Below, piece after piece: positions 54,369 to 62,430 of a stretch of 64,000 bases of DNA. The DNA is from Planctomycetota bacterium. Lineage in GTDB: Bacteria; Planctomycetota; UBA1135; UBA2386. Position numbers and translations under genes: made by a program. Position 1 is the stretch's first letter; each line of letters opens with the position of its first letter. The notes under the pieces are model-generated. The model did not search any database, was not told where the DNA came from, and worked only from the letters and a program-made list of their open reading frames with translations. The DNA is taken from NCBI GenBank assembly GCA_028281765.1, contig JANQJF010000044.1:1-64000 (forward strand). Direction: 5' to 3'.

Positions 54369-56984
54369 ATGAAACTACCTACGCTCCGGCGCTTCGCGTC
54401 GTGGTTGGTTCCATGTCTCGCCGTCGCGGGTCTGACTCTGACCCAGCTGACCGACGAGACCACCCCGACCGATGCCGAGACGGCGTCTGCCGATCCGTAC
54501 GCGAAGGTCGCGCACGTCATCTCCGAGAAGGACTTCAAGCGACTGCCGAAGCGTCTGCAGAAGATCCTCGTCAACCTCGCCGACGCGGGCTCGCCCCCGA
54601 TCGCGAGCTGCTTCACGGGCATCATGCCCGACGAGTTCACGGCGGCGTTCAACGCGCTGATCGAGAACGGCACCGAGGACTTCCAGCTCGGCCAGCGCTG
54701 GACGAACACGGCCTACTCGGGTGGCGGCCTCGGCCAGGGCGATCCGACGGTGCTCTCCTACAGCTTCGTCGATGACGGTGTGAACATCCCGAACGCCGGC
54801 TTCGGCTCGGGTCCGAGCGACCTGCAGGCGACCCTGAACGGCATCTTCGGTTCGACCGCCGCGTGGCAACAGCGCTTCCACGACGTGTTCGATCGCTGGG
54901 AAGAGGTCAGCGGTCTCACCTTCATCTTCGAGCCGAACGACGACGGTGCCCCGTTGCACAACTCGTCGGGCCAGCCCGGCGTCCGCGGCGACCTCCGCAT
55001 CGCGGGCAAGTCGCTCGACGGCCAGTCGGGCTCGAACGTGCTCGCGTACAACTACTTCCCCAACAACGGGGACATGGTCATCGACACCGACAACGTCAAC
55101 TTCTGGTCGTCGTCGTCGAACAACTACCTCGCGCTGCGCAACGTGATCTCGCACGAGCACGGTCACGGCATGGGCCTCGCCCACGTCTGCCCCGCGAACC
55201 AGACCAAGCTCATGGAGCCGTTCATCTCGACGGCCTACGACGGTCCGCAGCTCGACGACATCCAGGCGGCCAACCGCTTCTACGGTGACCGTTTCGAGGA
55301 CAACAACAACCAGGGTCAAGCCGCCGACCTCGGCACGTTCGGCCCGGGCAACTACCAGATCGACGACGTCAGCATCGACGACAACTCGGACAACGACTGG
55401 TACGCGTTCACGGTACCCGGCTTCAACACCGCCTCGGTCACCGTCACTCCGGTCGGCGCGACCTACCTCAACGGTCCGCAGAACGGAGACGGCTCGTGCT
55501 CTTCCGGCACGAACTACAACGCGCTGAACGTGCACAACCTCGGCATCGAGCTCCGCGACCAGAACGGCACGACGATCATCGCGTCGTCGAACAGCGCCGG
55601 CGCGGGCTCGGCGGAGACGATCCCGTCCGAGGACCTCGTCAACGGCCCGGGCACCTACTACGTCCGCGTGTTCGGTGACAGCACGAACAACATCCAGCTG
55701 TATCGACTGAACTTCTCGATCGGCACCTTCACGCCACCGGGCTTCGCGATCGAGTTCCCGAACGGCACTCCCTCGGAAGTCTCGCCGGAGACTGTCACTC
55801 TCGTCGACGTGAGCACGGCGATCTTCGGCAGCAGCCCCGACCCGTCGTCGGGTCAGCTGTTCGTGTCGATCGACGGTGGCGCGTTCCAGTCGTCGCCGCT
55901 CGCCCACCTCGGTGGGAACGACTACCAGGCGGCCCTCCCCGCGGCGCCGTGCGCTGCGGAGGTCGAGTGGTACGTCACGCTAGACACGCAGGGTGGCGGC
56001 CCGACGGTGTTCGGCCCGCTGACCGCTCCGGGACTCTCGAACTCGGCGGATGCGATCGCCGGTCTGTCGACGGTGTTCAGTGACAACTTCCAAACCAACC
56101 AGGGTTGGACGGTGTCCGGCAACGCCGGCGACGGTCAGTGGGACCGCGGCACTCCGGTCGGCGGTGGCGATCGCGGTGATCCGCCGGTCGACTCCGACGG
56201 TTCGGGCGCGTGCTACCTGACCGACAACGTCGACGGCAACTCCGACGTCGACGGTGGCCAGACGATCCTGACGTCGCCGTCGATCAACCTGAGCGGCTTC
56301 CCGAGTGCATTCGTGACGTTCGACTTCTGGCACGACAACGACTTCGGCGCGAGCCCGAACGAGGACCCGTTCCTGATCGAGATCAACACGGGTTCGGGCT
56401 GGTCGCTGTTCGAGTCGTACAACGCCAACAACGACCAGTGGAACTCGCGGACGCTCGAGATCACGGGCGCTCCTTCGAGCTTCCAGATCCGCTTCACGTC
56501 GCAGGACATCGGTGACGGCTCGGTCGTCGAGTCGGGTGTCGACAACGTCGTCGTCCTCGGTTGCGCGGACGCGCCGCAGCTCGATCCGTCGTGCGCCGGT
56601 GGCAACGTCGGCGGCAGCGGTGAGAACATCTTCCTGGTCGGTGGCTCGGACGGTGGCGCGGCTCGCCGTGTCCAGGCCAACACCCTCCAGGCGATCGAGC
56701 TCGCCATGCTCCAGCCGTCGGGTGCCGGCGGTCCGGTCCCAGCTGCGCTGTTCTTCCAGGTCGGCGCCGTCGGCCCGGCGGATCTGCTGACCGTGCCGGG
56801 CATCGGCACGTTCTGCATCGGCAGCGGCCTGACGACCCTTGGTCCGTTGGTCGCCGGCGTAAGCGCGCCGTTCAACATCCTGACGGCGGGGCTCGACACG
56901 CAGCTCGAGTTCACGATGCAGGGTGTCGTCGCCGACGGTGGCGGCATCAGCGTCACGAACGCCGTCACGCTGATCGTCCAGTAG
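54369..56984 (+). CDS. Secreted matrixin-like (M10) metalloprotease with recurrent C-terminal domain
   Basis: The 871-residue protein starts at ATG 54369 with a hydrophobic signal (FASWLVPCLAVAGLTLTQL). The peptidase domain is at about 110-300, with the metzincin zinc site SHEHGHGMGLAH (His262, Glu263, His266, Gly269, His272) and a Met-turn candidate at Met282 in LMEP. A pre-peptidase C-terminal-like beta domain (about 305-455, NNQGQAADLGTFGPGNYQID) and a MAM/LamG-like domain (about 580-730, FVTFDFWHDNDFGASPNEDP) follow. The C-terminal ~130 residues (PAALFFQVGAVGPADLLTVP, VTNAVTLIVQ) fit the recurrent end segment. It likely degrades extracellular protein. A strong terminator follows. Confidence 0.88.
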   Translation: MKLPTLRRFASWLVPCLAVAGLTLTQLTDETTPTDAETASADPYAKVAHVISEKDFKRLPKRLQKILVNLADAGSPPIASCFTGIMPDEFTAAFNALIENGTEDFQLGQRWTNTAYSGGGLGQGDPTVLSYSFVDDGVNIPNAGFGSGPSDLQATLNGIFGSTAAWQQRFHDVFDRWEEVSGLTFIFEPNDDGAPLHNSSGQPGVRGDLRIAGKSLDGQSGSNVLAYNYFPNNGDMVIDTDNVNFWSSSSNNYLALRNVISHEHGHGMGLAHVCPANQTKLMEPFISTAYDGPQLDDIQAANRFYGDRFEDNNNQGQAADLGTFGPGNYQIDDVSIDDNSDNDWYAFTVPGFNTASVTVTPVGATYLNGPQNGDGSCSSGTNYNALNVHNLGIELRDQNGTTIIASSNSAGAGSAETIPSEDLVNGPGTYYVRVFGDSTNNIQLYRLNFSIGTFTPPGFAIEFPNGTPSEVSPETVTLVDVSTAIFGSSPDPSSGQLFVSIDGGAFQSSPLAHLGGNDYQAALPAAPCAAEVEWYVTLDTQGGGPTVFGPLTAPGLSNSADAIAGLSTVFSDNFQTNQGWTVSGNAGDGQWDRGTPVGGGDRGDPPVDSDGSGACYLTDNVDGNSDVDGGQTILTSPSINLSGFPSAFVTFDFWHDNDFGASPNEDPFLIEINTGSGWSLFESYNANNDQWNSRTLEITGAPSSFQIRFTSQDIGDGSVVESGVDNVVVLGCADAPQLDPSCAGGNVGGSGENIFLVGGSDGGAARRVQANTLQAIELAMLQPSGAGGPVPAALFFQVGAVGPADLLTVPGIGTFCIGSGLTTLGPLVAGVSAPFNILTAGLDTQLEFTMQGVVADGGGISVTNAVTLIVQ

Positions 56985-57002
56985 ACGACGCCGAGATCGA
57001 CA

Positions 57003-57047
57003 GAACGCCCGTCACAGCGACGCTGTGACGGGCGTTCGTCGTTTTGA
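57003..57047 (+). terminator. Strong Rho-independent terminator
   Basis: GAACGCCCGTCACAGC (57003-57018) is mirrored by GCTGTGACGGGCGTTC (57022-57037). This gives a perfect 16 bp stem with a minimal loop, followed by GTCGTTTT. It separates the matrixin gene from the S15 hydrolase gene that begins about 20 bp later. Confidence 0.9.
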
Positions 57048-57065
57048 TGGGGTAAGTTGCGGCCC

Positions 57066-58904
57066 ATGACGACGCGACTTCCCGCCCTGTTGGGCTGCAC
57101 GACGCTCCTGCTGGCTCCGGCACTGTCCGCCCAGGACCAGCCGAAGGCCAAACCCGTGTTCGAAAACGGCGAGGCCCAGCAGGTCGAAGCGTTCTCCGAT
57201 CCACGCGAATGGATCCGCGAAGAACTGTTCGTCGAGACGGAGTTCGACTCCGACGGCGACAAGAAACCCGACCGCATGCACGTCGCGGTCACGCGCCCCA
57301 AACAGACCGAGACCGAGGGACTCAAGGTCCCGGTCGTGTACGAGACGAGCCCGTACTTCGCGGGTATCGGCACGACGTCGAAGAAGTACTTCTGGGACCC
57401 GGAGCACGAACTCAACGAGACGCCGCCCGAGCGACCCGAGATGCCCGACGTACGCCAGATGGTGCGCCCCGGGATCAATCAGTCCGAAGAGCGCACCTGG
57501 GTGCCGCGCGGTTTCGCGGTCGTGCACTCGTGCTCGCCGGGCACCGGCCTGTCGCAGGGCTGCCCGACCGTCGGCGGTGACAACGAATCACTCGCACCCA
57601 AGGCCGTCATCGACTGGCTGTGTGGCCGCGCGAAGGGCTACAAGACGATCGACGGCAACGAAACCATCGAAGCGTCGTGGTGCACCGGCAAGGTCGGCAT
57701 GACGGGCACGTCGTACAACGGCACCCTGCCACTCGCCGCGGCGACGACGGGAGTCGAGGGACTCGAAGCGATCATCCCGATCGCGCCGAACACGTCCTAC
57801 TACCACTACTACCGCTCGAACGGTCTGGTCCGTCACCCCGGCGGCTACATGGGCGAGGACATCGACGTCCTCTACGACTTCATCAACAGTGGCAACCCCG
57901 AGCGCCGCGACTGGTGCAACAAGCACATCCGCAAGGACGTGCTCAATGCGAACCAAGATCGAGTGACCGGCGACTACAACGACTTCTGGGCCGGCCGCGA
58001 CTACCTCAACGACCTCGGCCCGCTCAAGGCCGCGACGCTGATGGCGCACGCGTTCAACGACTGGAACGTGATGCCCGAGCACAGCGTGCGGATCTACCTC
58101 GCGCTGAAGGAGAAGGGCGTGCCGGTGCAGGCGTTCTTTCACCAGGGCGGTCACGGCGGCCCGCCGCCGCTGAAGATGCGCAATCGCTGGTTCACTCGCT
58201 TCCTCTACGGAATCGAGAACGGCGTCGAGAACGACCCCAAGGGCTGGGTCGTGCGTGAAGGCGATCGCCCGAACGATCCGACCGCATACCCCGACTACCC
58301 CCACCCGGACGCGAAGCACGTCGTGCTGCACCCGCAGAAGGGCGGCAACAAGATCGCGCAGCTCGGCGTCTACGCGACCGAGGGTCGCGGCACCGAGAAG
58401 CTCATCGACGACGCGAGCATCCGTGGCTCGAAGCTCGCGCGCGCGACGGAGTCGGAGAACCGCCTGCTCTACACGACGCCGATCCTGAAGAAGCCGCTGC
58501 ACGTGTCCGGCATGGCCAAGGTGAAGATCAAGCTCGCGGCGAACGCGAAGGCGGCGAACCTCTCGATCTGGCTAGTGTCGCTGCCGTGGCAGACCGGACG
58601 ACGCCTCCCGATCTACGCGAACGTCATCACGCGCGGCTGGGCCGACCCGCAAAACTCAGAGTCGCTGACGTCGAGCAAGCCGCTCACACCTGGCAAGTTC
58701 TACGAGCTCGAGTTCGACCTGCAGCCCGACGACCAGGTGATCCCGGCCGGCCAGCAGATCGGCCTTATGATCTTCTCGAGCGACCGCGACTTCACGCTGT
58801 GGCCGGAGCCCGGCACGGAGCTGACCATCGACCTCGACGCGACGTCGCTATCGCTTCCGATCGTCGGCGGGATGGATGCGTTCCGCGCCGCGTTCGCGGA
58901 GTGA
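57066..58904 (+). CDS. Secreted S15 (Xaa-Pro dipeptidyl-peptidase / CocE-like) hydrolase
   Basis: The 612-residue protein, read from ATG 57066 (a TTG nine bases earlier is less likely), has a signal peptide (LPALLGCTTLLLAPALSAQ). The CocE/NonD alpha/beta hydrolase domain contains HVAVTRPKQTETEGLKVPVV with the VYETSPYFAG block, the nucleophile elbow GMTGTSYNGT (Ser216), and HAFNDWNVMPEHS and FFHQGGHGGPP carrying the acid and His. The C-terminal ~160 residues form the jelly-roll domain typical of the family (AKVKIKLAANAKAANLSIWL). It matches Xaa-Pro dipeptidyl peptidases of family S15; ester substrates are also possible. It probably works with extracellular proteases such as the preceding matrixin. 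Confidence 0.88.
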   Translation: MTTRLPALLGCTTLLLAPALSAQDQPKAKPVFENGEAQQVEAFSDPREWIREELFVETEFDSDGDKKPDRMHVAVTRPKQTETEGLKVPVVYETSPYFAGIGTTSKKYFWDPEHELNETPPERPEMPDVRQMVRPGINQSEERTWVPRGFAVVHSCSPGTGLSQGCPTVGGDNESLAPKAVIDWLCGRAKGYKTIDGNETIEASWCTGKVGMTGTSYNGTLPLAAATTGVEGLEAIIPIAPNTSYYHYYRSNGLVRHPGGYMGEDIDVLYDFINSGNPERRDWCNKHIRKDVLNANQDRVTGDYNDFWAGRDYLNDLGPLKAATLMAHAFNDWNVMPEHSVRIYLALKEKGVPVQAFFHQGGHGGPPPLKMRNRWFTRFLYGIENGVENDPKGWVVREGDRPNDPTAYPDYPHPDAKHVVLHPQKGGNKIAQLGVYATEGRGTEKLIDDASIRGSKLARATESENRLLYTTPILKKPLHVSGMAKVKIKLAANAKAANLSIWLVSLPWQTGRRLPIYANVITRGWADPQNSESLTSSKPLTPGKFYELEFDLQPDDQVIPAGQQIGLMIFSSDRDFTLWPEPGTELTIDLDATSLSLPIVGGMDAFRAAFAE

Positions 58905-58907
58905 GTC

Positions 58908-58937
58908 GAACGGGCGGTTCGTCAGGACCGCCCGTTC
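58908..58937. terminator. Hairpin downstream of the S15 hydrolase
   Basis: GAACGGGCGGT (58908-58918) pairs with ACCGCCCGTTC (58927-58937), an 11 bp stem starting 4 bp after the stop codon. No T tract follows. The rest of the interval to 59095 shows no gene I can support. Confidence 0.6.
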
Positions 58938-59095
58938 GCGCCGGAGAGTCGGACCCGCTCCGGTCAGCATGATCTTCGCGCCGCCGCGGCGGCGCACGAC
59001 GACAGTCCGACCGACGAGCGGGCGCTTCGCGACCGTTCTCCGCTCGACCGCGACCAGCGGATCGCGGTCGAGCTGGGTACACGCCAGCGAAGCCG

Positions 59096-61522
59096 TCAGC
59101 GCACCCTCGCCGACTCGCGCGCAGACTCGATCGCGTCCTCGATGCACTCGCGAACCTCGTCGTCGATCTTCAGCTCGACGCCGACCGTCGCGGTGTCCGC
59201 TTTGAGATCGACGGCCTCGAAACGGAACGGAACCTCCATCTCGACCGAACGGTTCGAGCTCTCACGCAGCTGCACGGAGAGCTTCACCTTGTGTTCCCCG
59301 AGTTCGTCGACTTCGACCACGGCCTTGCCGCCAGCGAACGGCACGCTGTCTTCGTGGAAGAAGAACAGCCGCCCCTGACGCTTCTCGCGTTCGAGCTTCA
59401 CCAACAGCGACACGTCCTTCGGCAGCTCCACCTCCCCACTCAGTCGCAGCGGGATGCGAATCGCCGGCGCCATGACGAGCTTCTGGCCGGGCTGAATGTC
59501 CTCGACCCACTTCGTCGCCAACCCTTCGGCCTGCACCCGGACGTCGAACTTCGCCTTCTTCTTCGGGAGAACGAGCTTCGGTCGGCGCCTGCTGCTGAAC
59601 CAAACCCAGTCGGACCGCCGCGAGTCCTGCTCCTGCAGGTGGATCCATCCCGACTCGACGTCGACACCGGCTTCGTCAACGACCTCGAACTCGACGACGC
59701 GCACGAGCGCCTCGCAGTCGATGTCCTCGAGGCGCGGGTCCTGGAGGACCTGGCCAGCCTCCACCTTCAGCCCTTCGATGCGCAGAACTTCGCTGTCGCA
59801 CGCCTCGATCGTGAACACGTACTCCCCGGGCTCGAGCTCGGAGAACTCGACCACACCGTCATCGAAGTCCCGGTACGACTTCTCCGCGCCTTCCCAGAGT
59901 CGGCACGAGAGTCTCAGATCCGGCTCGCCCGCGAGCGTCGCGCGGACCGTCCCGCCGCGACCGAGCACGAACTCGGCGTCGTCGTCACCCACCGCGACGA
60001 CCGGCGCCGACTTGACGAACCAGCCGTCTCGCGACGCGGTAACGTCACCGACGTCGCGGGACGCGTGCCTCAGTTCGAATCGGCCCTCGGCGTCGGTCGT
60101 AGTGCGACACGACGAGTATCCGCGAGCGAACCGACCGAACTCGACACGGAACACGTCCGCGTCCACCCGCACGCCCTCGATCGGCTGCCCCTCCAGATCG
60201 ACGACGCGACCGGCGACGAGCACGGGATCCGGCTCGAGACTCAGGACGCCGAGATCCGTCGGAACCCCGGGAGCCAGGTCGGGCGACAGTTCGGTCACGG
60301 CGCTCCCGAGCGAGACGTCGAAGAACCCGCGCTGCATCACGTACAGTCGGATCGGTGACTCGAAATCCTCCGGGATCTTGACGGTCACCTTGCCGTCGGC
60401 GTCGGAGCGAAACTCCTCGACTTCACCGCGCGTCTCGCTCACGAGCCCGACGCCGAGCTTCGAGTTCTTGATGGGCTTGCCCTTGCGCTGCGCGACGAAC
60501 GTGACGACGCGAAGTGCTTCGGCCTTCTTGTTGGTGAAGATCGTCAGCTCGCGACGCCGCTTCGGTCCAGAGCCCTCGATCTCGAGTTCGACGTCCCCCT
60601 TCAGCGAGAGCGTGACGCGATAGTTCTGACCGAGCGCCACGCACGGGAAGAACGCGCCGTCCGGTGTGACGACAGGTGCGAGCACGCCGTCACTCCATCG
60701 ATCCGCGCTCGCGAGACGGATCTCGGCACTCTCGACGGTGTCGAGCGGCTCTCCGTCGTCGTCGAATGCCAGCACCTTCACCTGCCCGTACTCGGGGACC
60801 TGCAGATCGACCTGCTTCTTCGCTTTCACGTCCGCGGCACTGATGCGTTTCGAGATCGGCGCGACTCCGGCGAACCGGACCCCGATCAAGAGGTCTTCGG
60901 CCTCGAAAGGATTGGCGACGCCCGGGAACGCGAACGTCATGCCGCCATCGTTGGTCCACGCGATCGGCGACGGAAAGTCGAGCAGGAAACTGTCGGACGT
61001 GACCGCGACCACCGGCACGTGCGGCGCCGGCTTGCCTCGCGCATCGACGACGCGCACTCGCACCCCCTGGCGAGGCCGGAGCACGAGCTCGAGCTCCTCA
61101 CGATCCTTGCGCACGTGCGCGCCTGCGACAGCGCCGTCGTCCGAAGCGATCACGACGTAGCGCTGGTCGTTCGGCACGCACACCGTTCCGTCCGCGCCGG
61201 TTTGGTATCGAGTGCCGAAGTTTGCCGCGAAGATCAGGTTGACCTCGACGTCCTCCCGCACCCACTGCTGCTGCGCGAGCCTGCGACGCATCTGCAGCAC
61301 GTCCGGGCGAAACAACAGCTTGTTCGGAAAGAGCGTCACCGAGGCGCCGACACACGGGCGCTCCTCCTCGTCGAACACGGCAATCGTCGCGCCTTCGGCG
61401 ACGGCAGGAGTCACGCGCTTGTGCTGAATCGCATCCAGCGGGTCGCGGTTGCGCTGCGCGGACGCGACGGTGACCAGTGCGATCGACGCCAGGGCGAGAC
61501 GGATCCCAACGGCTCTCTTCAT
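59096..61522 (-). CDS. Exported carboxypeptidase-regulatory-like repeat protein
   Basis: The 808-residue protein has a signal peptide (AVGIRLALASIALVTVASAQ). The mature part contains several carboxypeptidase-regulatory-like beta modules: GATIAVFDEEERPCVGASVT, GQVKVLAFDDDGEPLDTVES, and VAGRVVDLEGQPIEGVRVDA with TTTDAEGRFELRHASRDVG. Two further sandwich modules follow near the C terminus. This is the third such large protein in the window, after the sigma fusion at 2347 and the protein at 35090. No catalytic residues are visible; an envelope or ligand-binding role is plausible. It is followed on the same strand, in genomic order, by the DUF1080 gene upstream (39 bp gap). Confidence 0.75.
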   Translation of the reverse strand: MKRAVGIRLALASIALVTVASAQRNRDPLDAIQHKRVTPAVAEGATIAVFDEEERPCVGASVTLFPNKLLFRPDVLQMRRRLAQQQWVREDVEVNLIFAANFGTRYQTGADGTVCVPNDQRYVVIASDDGAVAGAHVRKDREELELVLRPRQGVRVRVVDARGKPAPHVPVVAVTSDSFLLDFPSPIAWTNDGGMTFAFPGVANPFEAEDLLIGVRFAGVAPISKRISAADVKAKKQVDLQVPEYGQVKVLAFDDDGEPLDTVESAEIRLASADRWSDGVLAPVVTPDGAFFPCVALGQNYRVTLSLKGDVELEIEGSGPKRRRELTIFTNKKAEALRVVTFVAQRKGKPIKNSKLGVGLVSETRGEVEEFRSDADGKVTVKIPEDFESPIRLYVMQRGFFDVSLGSAVTELSPDLAPGVPTDLGVLSLEPDPVLVAGRVVDLEGQPIEGVRVDADVFRVEFGRFARGYSSCRTTTDAEGRFELRHASRDVGDVTASRDGWFVKSAPVVAVGDDDAEFVLGRGGTVRATLAGEPDLRLSCRLWEGAEKSYRDFDDGVVEFSELEPGEYVFTIEACDSEVLRIEGLKVEAGQVLQDPRLEDIDCEALVRVVEFEVVDEAGVDVESGWIHLQEQDSRRSDWVWFSSRRRPKLVLPKKKAKFDVRVQAEGLATKWVEDIQPGQKLVMAPAIRIPLRLSGEVELPKDVSLLVKLEREKRQGRLFFFHEDSVPFAGGKAVVEVDELGEHKVKLSVQLRESSNRSVEMEVPFRFEAVDLKADTATVGVELKIDDEVRECIEDAIESARESARVR

Positions 61523-61560
61523 GCGGGGAGTCTAGCCCGGACGCGGCGCCGTCGGTCGAA

Positions 61561-62334
61561 TCAGTCCGCGTCGAGCTCGAGCAAATCCACGCGCCGGAAC
61601 TCGACCGCGTGGCTCTCGGACTGCAGGGAAATCGTCCCTCTCGTCAGCATCAAGTCCGCGCCGCCGGCGAGCAGCCGCTTGGCGTTCTTGTCGCCTGGAT
61701 CGAACTGAGGGTCGGTGTATTCGAGCACGACCTTGTCGCCAACGAAGTGTCGCACGTGGTTGCCCATGACTTCGATCTCCACCGTGACCCAGTCGTCACC
61801 GCGGAACGTCGCGGAGGTCGAGTTCACGCAGTGCCGCTTCCAGAGTTCGCCGTCGCGCACGACGTGCGTGCCGGGCGTGCACAGATTGGCCGTCGGCCGG
61901 TCACCCTTCTCCCGGCCCCCGAGCAGCTGCACCTCGATCGAAGCGGGGAAGTCCTGGTCGATCGTCATGCTCTGCGGCGATTGGCCGTGCAGCATCAGCC
62001 CACTGTTGCGGAAAGCCCATCCCGGACCGCCGGGGGTCTGCTCGCCGACGAAGCGATACTCGACGCGAAGACGGTAGTTCGAGAACTCGCGGTCACAGAA
62101 CAAGTGACCGAAGCGTCCGTCGAACTTCTCGTAGGCGTCGTAGCACACCTTGAGCACGCCGTCCTCGACCCGGAACGTCTCGCCGAAGTTCTCGCCGACG
62201 GGGTAACCGGTGATCTTCGGTGTCCACCCGGTCAGATCCTTGCCGTTGAACAACGGCTGCCAGCGAGGAGCTGCCGGGCCCGACTGGCAGGCGGGTGAGA
62301 GCAGGAGCACGACGAGGAGCAAGCGGCGCAGCAT
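61561..62334 (-). CDS. DUF1080 (3-keto-disaccharide hydrolase-like) lipoprotein
   Basis: The 257-residue lipoprotein has the signal MLRRLLLVVLLLSPAC (Cys16). The DUF1080 fold covers the mature part: WQPLFNGKDLTGWTPKITG, YRLRVEYRFVGEQTPGGPG, NSGLMLHGQSPQSMTIDQDF, ASIEVQLLGG and GDDWVTVEIEVMGNHVRHFV. The family is a concanavalin-like beta sandwich, very abundant in planctomycetes, and includes enzymes acting on 3-keto-glycosides. It is upstream of and co-directional with the regulatory-like gene (39 bp gap) and divergent from the TPR gene. It supports a carbohydrate-degrading lifestyle. Confidence 0.88.
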   Translation of the reverse strand: MLRRLLLVVLLLSPACQSGPAAPRWQPLFNGKDLTGWTPKITGYPVGENFGETFRVEDGVLKVCYDAYEKFDGRFGHLFCDREFSNYRLRVEYRFVGEQTPGGPGWAFRNSGLMLHGQSPQSMTIDQDFPASIEVQLLGGREKGDRPTANLCTPGTHVVRDGELWKRHCVNSTSATFRGDDWVTVEIEVMGNHVRHFVGDKVVLEYTDPQFDPGDKNAKRLLAGGADLMLTRGTISLQSESHAVEFRRVDLLELDAD

Positions 62335-62430
62335 GCCCGGACGTTAGCACCAGCACGCGGAGCGACCACGAAGTTCCGTCGGCGCGGACTTGGGTTAGAG
62401 TATCGAACGACTCTCCCACCCCTCGATCCG

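Noticed and set aside
58848..59147. A 99-codon minus-strand open frame between the S15 hydrolase and the regulatory-like gene
   Set aside because: It overlaps both neighbours, has no convincing ribosome-binding site or family, and is Arg-rich like other chance frames.
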